Part shown: in pieces, positions 35,168-43,325 of the stretch
Numbering within the stretch: the first letter of the stretch is position 1
How the letters are laid out: every line of letters starts with the position of its first letter
DNA from: Pseudomonadota bacterium
GTDB taxonomy: Bacteria > Pseudomonadota > Gammaproteobacteria > Pseudomonadales > Pseudohongiellaceae
Length of the DNA: 64,000 bases
Assembly: GCA_027623555.1 (NCBI GenBank)
Contig: JAQBSZ010000001.1
Span: 186,001 to 250,000 of the forward strand
Direction of reading: 5' to 3'
Notes under the pieces: generated by a model
What the model was told of the DNA's origin: nothing
Databases searched by the model: none
What the model saw: the letters and a program-made list of their open reading frames with translations, nothing else
Translations under genes and position numbers: made by a program

Positions 35168-35729
35168 GGGTGTGCCTCCAGGACTTGATGGCATTGTTGT
35201 TCAACAGTAACTGATTGAACGCCGCATAGATAAAAACCAGGACTAGAATCGCGGAGAACGTGCTGAGGTAATCGATAAATCCTAACAAGCGACCCGTGGA
35301 AGGCAGGATCGCCAGTAAAGCTCCCAGAACCAGCACGCCATTGCGGAGCAGCAGGCCAGCTGACAGTTGCTGAATCCCCTGTTGTTCGGATTGCTTTACT
35401 GCCAGAACCGAGAAACCACAGCCGCAATCGATATAGGTACGTCCGCGTACCAGGTTTATGGCAATGGCGATGGCATAGAGTGTTAGCAGCAGGGCAGTGG
35501 CGAGTGCGACGAAATCTCGTTGCCAACCTGTCACCCAGGAGAATCCCAGTAAGAGTTCTACCGGGCCAATGACGAAAGCGGCAACCCGAACCATTGCGCC
35601 AGGTAACACCTGGTAGCCTTCCAGGATGCCGCGAAAGCGCAGTCTATTCGTGAGCTTATGCCCACCCGCGCCAATCAGCAGCAGGGTAAAACCCACGGAG
35701 ATAATCAGAGCGATGACGGGATCGAGCAT
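35160..35729 (-). CDS. mauE: MauE-like membrane protein
   Basis: This 189-residue protein has four to five transmembrane helices (VIALIISVGFTLLLIGAG, FVALATALLLTLYAIAIAINLV, LLLRNGVLVLGALLAILPS) and a GKTY-region equivalent, RGRTYIDCGCGF, with two Cys. This is the MauE/DoxX-like pattern. MauE works with MauD in light-chain maturation, perhaps passing reducing or oxidising power across the membrane. It lies three bases after the heavy-chain stop. Confidence 0.88.
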   Translation of the reverse strand: MLDPVIALIISVGFTLLLIGAGGHKLTNRLRFRGILEGYQVLPGAMVRVAAFVIGPVELLLGFSWVTGWQRDFVALATALLLTLYAIAIAINLVRGRTYIDCGCGFSVLAVKQSEQQGIQQLSAGLLLRNGVLVLGALLAILPSTGRLLGFIDYLSTFSAILVLVFIYAAFNQLLLNNNAIKSWRHTHA

Positions 35730-35732
35730 TTT

Positions 35733-36848
35733 CTAGAGATCCTCAAAATGGTCGGCACCGGGAGTCTCGATAGATCTTTCATGGACGAAGGTAATGGCGT
35801 CGAACACATGCGTGCCATCGCCGGCGACAATCAGTTTGGGTTCGGCTTCCTGGGTGACCATGATGCTGCTAGCTGGCGATTCGAGTTCGAGTCGATGCAC
35901 ACGGCGTCGGGTAGTGGCATCCAGCACCCAGATCTCGGAGCCGTTCTCATGATGCGTGTCGACACCGCCTTCGTGCATGATGACATAGATGAGTCCGAGG
36001 TCTCTGTGTGCAGTGATGAATTCTGCGCGGCTGCCCGGGCGCCAGCCTTCCTCACCCTCTGGTTGCACGTTCCAACCATCACTGATGTTGATTTCATCAT
36101 CATCAGTGGTTACTTCGAATATGTTGCCGGCATGAGAAATCAGATACCAGCCATCGGCGCTGCGGGTTGCACGGTCAAAGATGGGATCTTCGATGACATT
36201 GAAGAACACACCACTGCGCTCTCGATTTTCTTCGAAGCCGCTGAGGTCCAGTTGAATTAATTGCAGCGTGCCATCGCCACACACTTGCAAGAAATCGCTA
36301 TCGGCGACCGGCATGATGACGGCACAACCCGGGGTAGAGGCTTCGTAGACGAAAACTCGGTCTAGCACATCAATGATAGATACCGAATGACCTGGATTCA
36401 TATTCAGTACCGCCAGGTGACGGCCATCATTCATCAATCCCATATGTGCCCGCACTGCCAGTCTTGCCATGTGATTGGGGATCTCAATCTCGGCAATGGG
36501 GCTTAAGTTATCGAAATCGTAAATGGCTACAATGTCAGTGCGGTCACCATAGACTCCGCGCGAGAGATAGGATTCGGCAGCATAGAATTCACGGCGTGGT
36601 GCGTAAGCGGTAACCGCTGGTGTGTAGCGCGAAAGTGACAATAGTCCCTGCATCTCGCCAGTGGTGGCATCGAAGATGTAGCCACCATTGCCGGTCTTTG
36701 AAATAAACCAGTTTGCGCCGGGAGCCGGCATGGTTTCGACAGAGATTTCCTCAGGCGTGATCTGCGCGAATGCCTGAATATTTATAAGGGCGAATCCAGC
36801 TGCTAGAAAGCGCATGATGGATCGGCCTGTTGGAATGATAAAGTACAT
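35733..36848 (-). CDS. TTQ amine dehydrogenase heavy (alpha) subunit
   Basis: The start is ATG 36848, with AGGAG seven bases upstream; a second ATG at 36815 begins the signal peptide proper (MRFLAAGFALINIQAFAQ). About 340 mature residues form a seven-bladed propeller of the amine dehydrogenase heavy-chain family: NWFISKTGNGGYIFDATTG, AAESYLSRGVYGDRTDIVAI, and WRPGSRAEFITAHRDLGLIY with VIMHEGGVDTHH. It holds the TTQ subunit and forms the amine channel. First gene of the operon heavy-E-D-light-cytochrome. No MauG-like diheme enzyme or amicyanin/azurin gene is visible in the window. Confidence 0.92.
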   Translation of the reverse strand: MYFIIPTGRSIMRFLAAGFALINIQAFAQITPEEISVETMPAPGANWFISKTGNGGYIFDATTGEMQGLLSLSRYTPAVTAYAPRREFYAAESYLSRGVYGDRTDIVAIYDFDNLSPIAEIEIPNHMARLAVRAHMGLMNDGRHLAVLNMNPGHSVSIIDVLDRVFVYEASTPGCAVIMPVADSDFLQVCGDGTLQLIQLDLSGFEENRERSGVFFNVIEDPIFDRATRSADGWYLISHAGNIFEVTTDDDEINISDGWNVQPEGEEGWRPGSRAEFITAHRDLGLIYVIMHEGGVDTHHENGSEIWVLDATTRRRVHRLELESPASSIMVTQEAEPKLIVAGDGTHVFDAITFVHERSIETPGADHFEDL

Positions 36849-37060
36849 TATTATTCTCCTGGCTGAATCACCGAGTGGTGACCAACAGCTTCTCTTTATC
36901 AGGGGTATTGAGTGTATCCCAAAATAGGAATGAAGGCTCAAACTTTCTGGGAGCACTGGTGCCCTGTCTGCCCGTGGTATCCGGGGTTATTTCAGTGTTT
37001 ACTTCACGGATAAATGCTTATACTGCGAAGCATCTAAAACAATAAAGAGAGAGCCCCCTC

Positions 37061-38260
37061 ATGAGCACCGAATCTCTCATCGCCGAGGCTCCGGCTGATA
37101 GTTCCATCCAGTTACGAAACCACCGCACTATCGGCATTGCAGCGGTACTCAGTTCATTGGTCTATCTTTATCTCTGGGTGAATTACGACTGGCGACAGGC
37201 AGCCCTGTTCATTGTTGGACTCGCTGCCGGGGTGATTCTCTATCACGCCGCATTCGGCTTTACCGCGGCATGGCGTGATGTGGTCGCCACGGGTCGAGGC
37301 GCAGGCCTGCGCGCCCAGATGATTATGCTGGGGGTTACTGTACTGGTATTTACCCCCCTGCTTGCCCAGGGCGAAGTTTTTGGCATGAACCTGCGCGGCA
37401 GTGTGGCACCGCTCAATGTTGCCGTGATTTGTGGCGCGTTCATGTTTGGTTTGGGCATGCAGCTAGGGGGCGGCTGTGCATCGGGGACCTTGTTCACAGC
37501 CGGTGGCGGCAACATGCGCATGGTAATTACGCTGGCAGGATTTATCCTGGGCTCACTCATTGGTACCTGGCAATGGTCCCTGTGGCAGGACGTGCCAGGA
37601 TTTGCGCCAGTTTCTCTGGCACAGAATTTCGGTGTACTTGGCGGGATTGCATTCAGCCTGATTCTGTTTGCAATCGTCTGGTATGCCACGATCATCTGGG
37701 AACGGCGCAAACACGGTTCGATTATAAGTGAACCGAATGCCGGCAAAAAATTTTCCTGGTTACACGGCCCCTGGCCACTGATCGCCGGCGCGCTGGCCCT
37801 GGTGTTGGTGCAACTATCCACACTGTTATTGGCCGGACGACCCTGGGGTGTGACTTCGGCATTCGCGCTGTGGGGAGCGAAGCTAGCGACAGTAGTCGGA
37901 CTCGATGTGACGACGTGGGCTTATTGGGCGCGCCCCGATTCACTTGCCTCACTCAATGAGAGCATTTTTGCCGATATTACTTCCGTGATGAATATCGGCA
38001 TCATGCTCGGCGCACTACTGGCGGCAGGTCTTGCTTATAAATTTTCACCGAAATTCAAATTGCCCACAGGTTCGATAGTGGCAGCCATTATCGGCGGCCT
38101 GCTGCTAGGTTACGGCGCGCGGATCGCCTTTGGCTGTAACATCGGGGCCTATTTCAGTGGCATCGGTTCCACTTCTCTGCACGGCTGGTTATGGTTTGTC
38201 GCGGCCTTTGCCGGCAGCACACTGGGAACCCGCATCAGGCCCTGGTTCGGACTAAGCTAG
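37061..38260 (+). CDS. YeeE/YedE-family transporter (thiosulfate/sulfur uptake-like)
   Basis: The 399-residue inner-membrane protein has about ten helices and two homologous halves. Each half carries the family Cys motif, GGGCASGTLF in the first and AFGCNIGAYFSG in the second. The founding members import thiosulfate through a relay of such Cys residues; some homologues are linked to selenium metabolism. It is divergent from the amine dehydrogenase/sulfite-oxidase operon across ~210 bp, so joint control with the sulfite oxidase is plausible. GAGAG precedes the start. Confidence 0.88.
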   Translation: MSTESLIAEAPADSSIQLRNHRTIGIAAVLSSLVYLYLWVNYDWRQAALFIVGLAAGVILYHAAFGFTAAWRDVVATGRGAGLRAQMIMLGVTVLVFTPLLAQGEVFGMNLRGSVAPLNVAVICGAFMFGLGMQLGGGCASGTLFTAGGGNMRMVITLAGFILGSLIGTWQWSLWQDVPGFAPVSLAQNFGVLGGIAFSLILFAIVWYATIIWERRKHGSIISEPNAGKKFSWLHGPWPLIAGALALVLVQLSTLLLAGRPWGVTSAFALWGAKLATVVGLDVTTWAYWARPDSLASLNESIFADITSVMNIGIMLGALLAAGLAYKFSPKFKLPTGSIVAAIIGGLLLGYGARIAFGCNIGAYFSGIGSTSLHGWLWFVAAFAGSTLGTRIRPWFGLS

Positions 38261-38328
38261 GCGCGCCCGCCTGCGTTGCCCGGCTCCGTCAAGCATTCAG
38301 GGGTAGCGGCCGATTTCCACTTGATAGG

Positions 38329-38874
38329 ATGAACGAAAAATCTTCTGTCCAAAACCCGAGTTGGTTGCAGCATATTCCAAACGCAATCACTTCTATTCGC
38401 ATCGCTGTTGCAGCGGTGTTTCCCTTCTGTTCTGAATCGATACATTTGTGGTTGATCGCAATCGGGCTGGCGACTGAATTCCTGGACGGCTTCATTGCTC
38501 GAACATTCAAATGGACGACTTACCTGGGACAGATTCTGGATCCGGTTGCAGATAAGCTGTTTGTGCTTTCGGTCAGTTTAACCTGGGTGTGGCTCGGTCA
38601 TCTTTCAGTAATCCAGTGGTTACTGCTGGGGCTGCGAGACTTTGGCGTGTTATTTATTTTTCTGGCGCTGCTTGCGCTAGGCAAGATTCGCTCAGTACGC
38701 TCGGTAAAGGCGCAGCTGCCGAGTAAGATCACCACGGCCATGCAATACCTGGTATTCCTGCTGGTTCTCACCGAGAGTTTTCAGTTCCTGACACCCTTAG
38801 CAATACTTACGGCGGTGGCGGGCCTGGTTGCAAGCTTGCATTACACCTACCTGCTAAGACATTCATTCCACTAA
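38329..38874 (+). CDS. CDP-alcohol phosphatidyltransferase family protein
   Basis: The start is set at ATG 38329 (MNEKSSVQN...), giving 181 residues; the open frame upstream overlaps the transporter gene. The family motif D-G-x2-A-R-x8-G-x3-D-x3-D is complete in DGFIARTFKW through GQILDPVADK. Four to five transmembrane helices follow. It would join a CDP-activated diacylglycerol or alcohol to an alcohol headgroup in the inner membrane. Which phospholipid is made cannot be read from the motif. Confidence 0.88.
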   Translation: MNEKSSVQNPSWLQHIPNAITSIRIAVAAVFPFCSESIHLWLIAIGLATEFLDGFIARTFKWTTYLGQILDPVADKLFVLSVSLTWVWLGHLSVIQWLLLGLRDFGVLFIFLALLALGKIRSVRSVKAQLPSKITTAMQYLVFLLVLTESFQFLTPLAILTAVAGLVASLHYTYLLRHSFH

Positions 38875-39726
38875 TCCTGACATATAGTTTCGATTTTGTT
38901 TGATGTAAAGCAGTACGCTTCCAGAATCGAAGCGCTACAGTTCATAGCTTGTGTTCTAGAGGGCCGTGAAAATTTTTGCCAAGAGCTACAAGAAGATGGC
39001 AGGCACCTCTGCCGTTTTTCTATCAGCCGAGTATTCTGGCGCTGCACCAGTAGAGCGTGACGGCATGGTATGGTCGGCCGAAGAATTACATCTCAATGAA
39101 CTTTCGGATGTACGTAACCCTAAATCTCCGATGCAGAATGCGTTGGCATTGGAAGGATTGGAAGAGTACGACATGCCACAGAATGGAGATGTCAGAAATC
39201 TGCAATCGGTTGGAGCAGATTTCGTCTACTTCGATCGGATTCAAGCCTGGATTCAATTGCTTTGATGCTTCACTCAGCCGAATGAATCCCTGTTCATTGA
39301 AAGGTTTAACAATAACTGGACAGTGAGTGCGGACGTAATCCTGTTACCCAACACTGTGAGTCCTCCGGCAAAACCCGACGAGGAAAGCGTACACTGTTAT
39401 TAAGCATCTTGATTCGGCCTCTGGTATGTCCACAAGTTTTAGGTCGGAACTCGATGATTTTTAGTTAGAAAATAGCTTGTGTAGGAACTACTCCTACAGT
39501 ATCCGAAAATTCCTGGGGGTACACTTTAAATCCTGCTCTGATATCTGGGGAAGGTAGTCAAAAACCAGGCTACAGATTCCAGTGTAATGTACGACTTACT
39601 AATACTTGGCTCAGGGGTATCAAGCGATGGACATCAGGATTCTTATCCATTCGACTGTGACCAGAAAGAACAGCGTGACATCCTCAGTGCGAGTTCGTCG
39701 CACGGGCTGTATCAGGGAGTAACATC
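38875..39726. other. 850-bp region with one doubtful small gene
   Basis: Apart from a possible 99-codon frame (38966-39265), I see no gene, no RNA fold that I can name and no repeat. The last ~200 bp should hold the promoter of the HD-GYP gene. Confidence 0.5.
38966..39265 (+). CDS. doubtful small hypothetical protein
   Basis: This is a 99-residue frame from a GTG start with no clear ribosome site. The middle part (GMVWSAEELHLNELSDV, MQNALALEGLEEYDMP) has protein-like composition, but I recognise no family, signal peptide or membrane segment. It stands alone between the phosphatidyltransferase and HD-GYP genes. It could be a remnant or chance frame. Confidence 0.3.
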   Translation: MKIFAKSYKKMAGTSAVFLSAEYSGAAPVERDGMVWSAEELHLNELSDVRNPKSPMQNALALEGLEEYDMPQNGDVRNLQSVGADFVYFDRIQAWIQLL

Positions 39727-40341
39727 ATGGGAATGCAACAACAGAGAGTAAACGTCGATTTGCGCAGCAACATCGACGATCTGATTAAACAAGCGGAACC
39801 TCGCGATACCCACCATTTCGATCACCAGGATCGTGTCGCTCACCTTGCCTGTGCAATTGGTGGAAAGCTGAGCCTGCAAACGCAGACACTACGTGGATTG
39901 AGCATGGCCGCCATGCTGCATGACATAGGCATGGTAACTATTCCCAAGGCAGTCTTTGACAAGCCAAGTGAACTTACAGATTCAGAATTCGAGTTGTTGA
40001 AGCAACATCCTGAAACTGGATACAATATGCTTAAGGCTGTAGAGTTTCCATGGCCGGTAGCTCAGATAGTACGGCAGCATCACGAGCACTTCGATGGAAC
40101 CGGATATCCACATGGTTTGACCGATGCCGAAATTCTGGACGAAGCGAAAATATTGGCAGTTGCCGATACCGTTGAGGCTATTACTTCAACCCGGCCCTAT
40201 CGACCCGCCGCAAACCTGAAAGAAGCAATTGAAGAAGTAGAGCGAAGAAGTGGCACATACTATGAACCAGATGTAGTAGAGGCTTTTTTAAGACTTGTCA
40301 GCAACGGTGAACTTCTGGTAAACGGTTATCGCTCGCAGTAA
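39727..40341 (+). CDS. HD-GYP domain protein (cyclic-di-GMP phosphodiesterase-like)
   Basis: This 204-residue protein is an HD-GYP domain only. The HD pair is His65-Asp66 (AAMLHDIGMVTIP), further metal ligands are in QHPETGYNML, and HHEHFDGTGYPHG (119-130) holds the GYP signature. ILAVADTVEAITSTRPYRPA follows. The domain hydrolyses cyclic-di-GMP. No receiver or sensor domain is attached, so its control must come from elsewhere. GGGAG precedes the ATG. A GCGGAT...ATCCGC hairpin (about 40349-40374) without a T-run follows the gene. Confidence 0.92.
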   Translation: MGMQQQRVNVDLRSNIDDLIKQAEPRDTHHFDHQDRVAHLACAIGGKLSLQTQTLRGLSMAAMLHDIGMVTIPKAVFDKPSELTDSEFELLKQHPETGYNMLKAVEFPWPVAQIVRQHHEHFDGTGYPHGLTDAEILDEAKILAVADTVEAITSTRPYRPAANLKEAIEEVERRSGTYYEPDVVEAFLRLVSNGELLVNGYRSQ

Positions 40342-40488
40342 TTCATTACAGCGGATGCCTTCCGGTATCCGCTGCTCACATTCATGGTGCTAATCTTACA
40401 CTGACCATATGTCATTCACGATGCTATGGTTCGTCTAGAGGCCAAGCCGCGTTAGCTATTTCGATCGAGTAAAGGGTGGCTTCATAAC

Positions 40489-41082
40489 CTATTCAATCAA
40501 AATTGGGTCAGGATTGTTCCTACTAACATAGATTTGCCTGTAGCCGTAAAATCCAGGATCGGGATGAGCTACCCGAATATCGCTACCTATAGTAGTGACA
40601 ATGTTGGCTCGATCAGAATCGGCACAGCGCGGAGTATTTTGTGCATTGAGTCCGTTGGCCAGACTCACACCAATTTCCCGGAACACTAACAGACACTGGG
40701 CGAAAGAAGTCAAAGCAATCTGCCGGGCAATGTCGGGTTCTCCGAGCGACTGTGAAGTAGGTGCTGAAAAGAAAAACATGCGTACCGTTACAAAAATCAG
40801 CGACGCGACAATAATAGCCCACTGCCAAGCTTTGGAGGTTGATTTACGACGACCCGGGGAAGTGGTTTTTTTATCATCCGGCTGATCAACTTTGAGCGGT
40901 TTGTTCTTCGGCCCCAATTGTTTGGATTGGGCTGCGACATAGCGTTCGGTCTCTCTGATCGCTACACATTTCTCACACAATACTTCGGAGCCGCTGAAGT
41001 TAGCGCAAAGCCCGCACATCGGTGAGTCGCATTTACCACAGTTTGCGATGGCTGCGACGTTGGGATGGTTGTTACACTTCAC
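40489..41082 (-). CDS. Zn-finger membrane protein (B-box-like Cys cluster), function unknown
   Basis: GTG start; 197 residues. The first ~50 residues hold a cross-brace Cys/His set (KCNNHPNVAAIANCGKC, PMCGLCANFSG, LCEKC) that resembles bacterial B-box-type zinc fingers at the start of membrane proteins. A basic linker (PGRRKSTSK) and a single transmembrane helix (WQWAIIVASLIFVTVRMFFF) follow, then a ~90-residue periplasmic part with Cys residues. The role of the family is unknown. Confidence 0.7.
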   Translation of the reverse strand: MKCNNHPNVAAIANCGKCDSPMCGLCANFSGSEVLCEKCVAIRETERYVAAQSKQLGPKNKPLKVDQPDDKKTTSPGRRKSTSKAWQWAIIVASLIFVTVRMFFFSAPTSQSLGEPDIARQIALTSFAQCLLVFREIGVSLANGLNAQNTPRCADSDRANIVTTIGSDIRVAHPDPGFYGYRQIYVSRNNPDPILIE

Positions 41083-41401
41083 GAGAAGGCCTTCTGACGG
41101 GGGTTAGTTCTCAATTCTAGTTTATGTAAGGGCTTGGCGCGACAGGAGCGGCTAGTGAAAACTGCGATCTATACCACAGTCTTACCCGCAACCCGCTCTG
41201 TATAAAGGGAGACCACCGCAGACCCGGTTCAGATCAGAGGAATGGCTGACGGCAACAAGCGCCACTAACTGTCGAGCGGGGAAGGAGGAAATGGCTTTCA
41301 ATTGCTGAAATACAGGCAGAATAGTGAGGGGCCTTGTAATAGTTTCAGCGCACCCCAAATATATAATAGGCGGGAATACCGGGAGACAGATTAGAAATAT
41401 C
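41083..41401. other. 319-bp divergent gap
   Basis: This lies between the Zn-finger gene (minus) and the GST gene (plus). Nothing beyond presumed promoters is seen. Confidence 0.5.
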
Positions 41402-42022
41402 ATGAAACTTTACCATTGCCCGAATGCCCGTTCAGTTCGACCGTTATGGACCCTGGAAGAAATGGGACTGGGCTATGAATTGGAAGTCATGCCGTTTCCG
41501 CCCCGCACCGAGGTCGAGGGCTATCTTGAAATCAATCCACTGGGGACAGTGCCGACCCTGTTCGATGGCGAGCTAACCATGACCGAGTCTACGGGTATTT
41601 GTCAGTATCTGGTCGACAGGTACGGGCCAACTCCACTGGGAGTGACTGTGAACGAACCGCAGTACGGGGACTATCTGAACTGGCTGCACCGCAGTGATTC
41701 AACCTATACGTTTCCCCAGGCCATAGTCTTGCGCTATACCCAGCTGGAACCCGAAGAACGCCGGGTTCCACAAGTGGTGCAGGACTATTCGATCTGGTTT
41801 CACTCCAGGCTCAGAGCCGTAGAGGCGGCTCTGGAAGGAAAAGAGTTCCTGGTAGCAGATCGCTTTACCATTGCCGATATTGCTGTGGGCTATGCGCTGC
41901 AAATGGGAGAGCGCCTGGGATTGAGTGAGCGCTATAAGCCTAACTGCCAGCGCTACCTGGCAGAACTGAACAACCGTCCCGCCTATAGAAAGGCACAGGA
42001 GAAGGGTCGACTGGATCAATAG
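41402..42022 (+). CDS. glutathione S-transferase
   Basis: ATG 41402 opens MKLYHCPNARSVRPLWTLEE, the GST thioredoxin-fold N-domain. NPLGTVPTLFDGELTMTEST supplies the cis-Pro and the glutathione-gamma-Glu binding Glu-Ser pair. The helical C-domain carries the N-capping FTIADIAVGYALQM. 206 residues is the normal length. It probably conjugates or isomerises a small electrophile in the cytoplasm. The lipoprotein gene follows 77 bp later. Confidence 0.9.
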   Translation: MKLYHCPNARSVRPLWTLEEMGLGYELEVMPFPPRTEVEGYLEINPLGTVPTLFDGELTMTESTGICQYLVDRYGPTPLGVTVNEPQYGDYLNWLHRSDSTYTFPQAIVLRYTQLEPEERRVPQVVQDYSIWFHSRLRAVEAALEGKEFLVADRFTIADIAVGYALQMGERLGLSERYKPNCQRYLAELNNRPAYRKAQEKGRLDQ

Positions 42023-42099
42023 AAAGTAGGGGTGTTTTGTTACGCCCATTCTACAAGTTTGCTACACTGGCGATATTGAATGCCAGAAGGTGTTTAGAG

Positions 42100-42423
42100 A
42101 TGCGTAAATTTAACAGATTGAATAGCTTAACCAAATTAACCGGTGCAGCACTCGCTTGCGTACTACTGGTTGCCTGTCAGAACAGTGGTCCGGCGTTTCA
42201 CCGCATGGACCGGAGTGAGCTGCAGGCATACAATGATACGGTCGAGGTTCCCGATATGGTGTACTGTTTCGAGGAAGTCAGGACTGGTTCTTTCATCAAG
42301 AAAAAGTATTGTCTGACGCTACAGGAAATCGCCGATGCCCTGGAAGATAATTCCAATTATGTCGGCACCATCAATTATGATGGCGGTGGGCGTGCCTTTA
42401 CTCCTGGATACAACCGGAACTAG
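42100..42423 (+). CDS. small putative lipoprotein
   Basis: The start is ATG 42100, after AGAAGG. The 107-residue product has a basic N-terminus, a hydrophobic stretch and a lipobox (ALACVLLVACQNSG). The mature part includes MVYCFEEVRTGSFIKKKYCLTLQEIADAL with two Cys. No family recognised. Probably anchored in the outer or inner membrane. Confidence 0.65.
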   Translation: MRKFNRLNSLTKLTGAALACVLLVACQNSGPAFHRMDRSELQAYNDTVEVPDMVYCFEEVRTGSFIKKKYCLTLQEIADALEDNSNYVGTINYDGGGRAFTPGYNRN

Positions 42424-42439
42424 TTATAAAGTTATATAA

Positions 42440-42476
42440 GGACAGATTTATTTTAGACAGGAAAATAGATCTGTCC
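42440..42476. repeat. extragenic palindrome, GGACAGATTTATTTT type
   Basis: The arms 42440-42454 and 42462-42476 pair over 15 bases with one mismatch around a seven-base loop. It sits between the convergent lipoprotein and arsI genes. The end GGGACAG resembles the GTGTCCCC-ended palindromes found elsewhere in the window, so it may belong to the same broad REP-like class. It could also act as a bidirectional terminator. Confidence 0.7.
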
Positions 42477-42512
42477 CTCTTTCCAGTCGCTCTTTCCTGT
42501 CCCTTTCCCCAG

Positions 42513-42911
42513 TTAAAGAATCTCCGTTTCCTTTGAATCGCCAAAGGTTTGAATTGCTTCCAGGGTATGGAAATTTTCCCAGGGGATGTCTGCCGGATCT
42601 CTAGTCCAGAATTTATTGGCTCTGGCATAACAGCAACTTCGGTTCTCTTCCTTAAGTCCGTTTATTTCTGCACCTTTGAGCCGATCTTCAATCTCTGCCA
42701 GCTCGGCGTCACTGTCGACCTGGAAGCCAAGGTGATTGAGTCCGACTTTACCGCAGCGCTCCGAAATGGCGAAATTGACAGCAGGATCATCGAGCATCCA
42801 CTTCGCATAATCATCCTTGATCACATCGGCTTTGTGACCGAACAGAGTACTGTAAAAGCCGATACCTTTATCCAGGTCTTCGACTGACACATGAACATGT
42901 AAGCGTTTCAT
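42513..42911 (-). CDS. arsI: ArsI-type C-As lyase (VOC dioxygenase)
   Basis: The start is the ATG at 42911 (MKRLHVHVSVEDL), 132 residues; the frame open further upstream overlaps arsR and is ignored. It is a vicinal-oxygen-chelate protein with likely Fe ligands His5, His60 (GLNHLGFQV) and Glu112 (WENFH). It also has the vicinal Cys93-Cys94 pair (RSCCYARANKFW) that binds trivalent organoarsenicals in ArsI. The enzyme cleaves the C-As bond of methylarsenite or aromatic arsenicals. arsR lies directly upstream in the same direction, supporting the assignment. Confidence 0.92.
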   Translation of the reverse strand: MKRLHVHVSVEDLDKGIGFYSTLFGHKADVIKDDYAKWMLDDPAVNFAISERCGKVGLNHLGFQVDSDAELAEIEDRLKGAEINGLKEENRSCCYARANKFWTRDPADIPWENFHTLEAIQTFGDSKETEIL

Positions 42912-42948
42912 TCGCGGAGCCTCTTTGTCGTGTGAAATTAATCTGTCT

Positions 42949-43272
42949 CTATGTCGCACACGTGCTGTTGCAAGACGAGGACTCGAAACTACCCTGACAA
43001 CAATCTTCCACCAGGTAAGCAAGCAGGTCATTAATAACTCGGAAATTGGGTGAATAGATCAAAGACCGCCCATCGCGTTTCACAGCTATCAACCCGGCCT
43101 GTTTCAGATTGCGCAGATGAAAAGACAGGGTGGCGCCGGGCAGATCAAACTCTGCAGCCATGACGCCAACTACCTGCCCTGCTGGTCCCTGTTTGACAAG
43201 GTAACGAAAGATTTCCAGGCGTGTCTCATGGGCCAGCGCGGCGAATGCCTGGGATGCTGCAAATATTTCCAT
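42949..43272 (-). CDS. arsR: ArsR-family arsenic-responsive repressor
   Basis: The start is the ATG at 43272 (MEIFAASQAFAALAHETRLE), 107 residues. The winged helix includes LPGATLSFHLRNLKQAGLI. The classical ELCVCDL metal site is absent. Instead Cys91, Cys92, Cys101 and Cys105 cluster at the C-terminus (EDCCQGSFESSSCNSTC), as in the Acidithiobacillus type of ArsR, whose sensor uses C-terminal Cys. It should repress itself and arsI, 37 bases downstream, and release on As(III) or methylarsenite. The start overlaps the operator palindrome. Confidence 0.92.
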   Translation of the reverse strand: MEIFAASQAFAALAHETRLEIFRYLVKQGPAGQVVGVMAAEFDLPGATLSFHLRNLKQAGLIAVKRDGRSLIYSPNFRVINDLLAYLVEDCCQGSFESSSCNSTCAT

Positions 43273-43294
43273 ATTTCCAATATATTGGAAATAT
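43271..43294. promoter_or_regulatory. 24-bp perfect palindrome, likely ArsR operator
   Basis: Bases 43271-43294 read the same on both strands over all 24 positions, with core TTTCCAATATATTGGAAA. The site overlaps the arsR start codon, so a bound ArsR dimer would block early transcription or translation of arsR-arsI. ArsR proteins bind such AT-rich dyads. Confidence 0.75.
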
Positions 43295-43325
43295 AAATTC
43301 CTGGCAATCATTTTTTTGTGTTAAT

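Noticed and set aside
35658..36260. 200-codon plus-strand frame opposite the amine dehydrogenase heavy chain
   Set aside because: It is antisense to the clear heavy-chain gene, without ribosome site or recognisable domain.
40425..40500. tRNA-Glu-like start (TTCGTCTAGAGGCC)
   Set aside because: Only the D-arm-like 14 bases match; no acceptor pairing, anticodon arm or T-arm follows, so it is treated as chance or a very short remnant.
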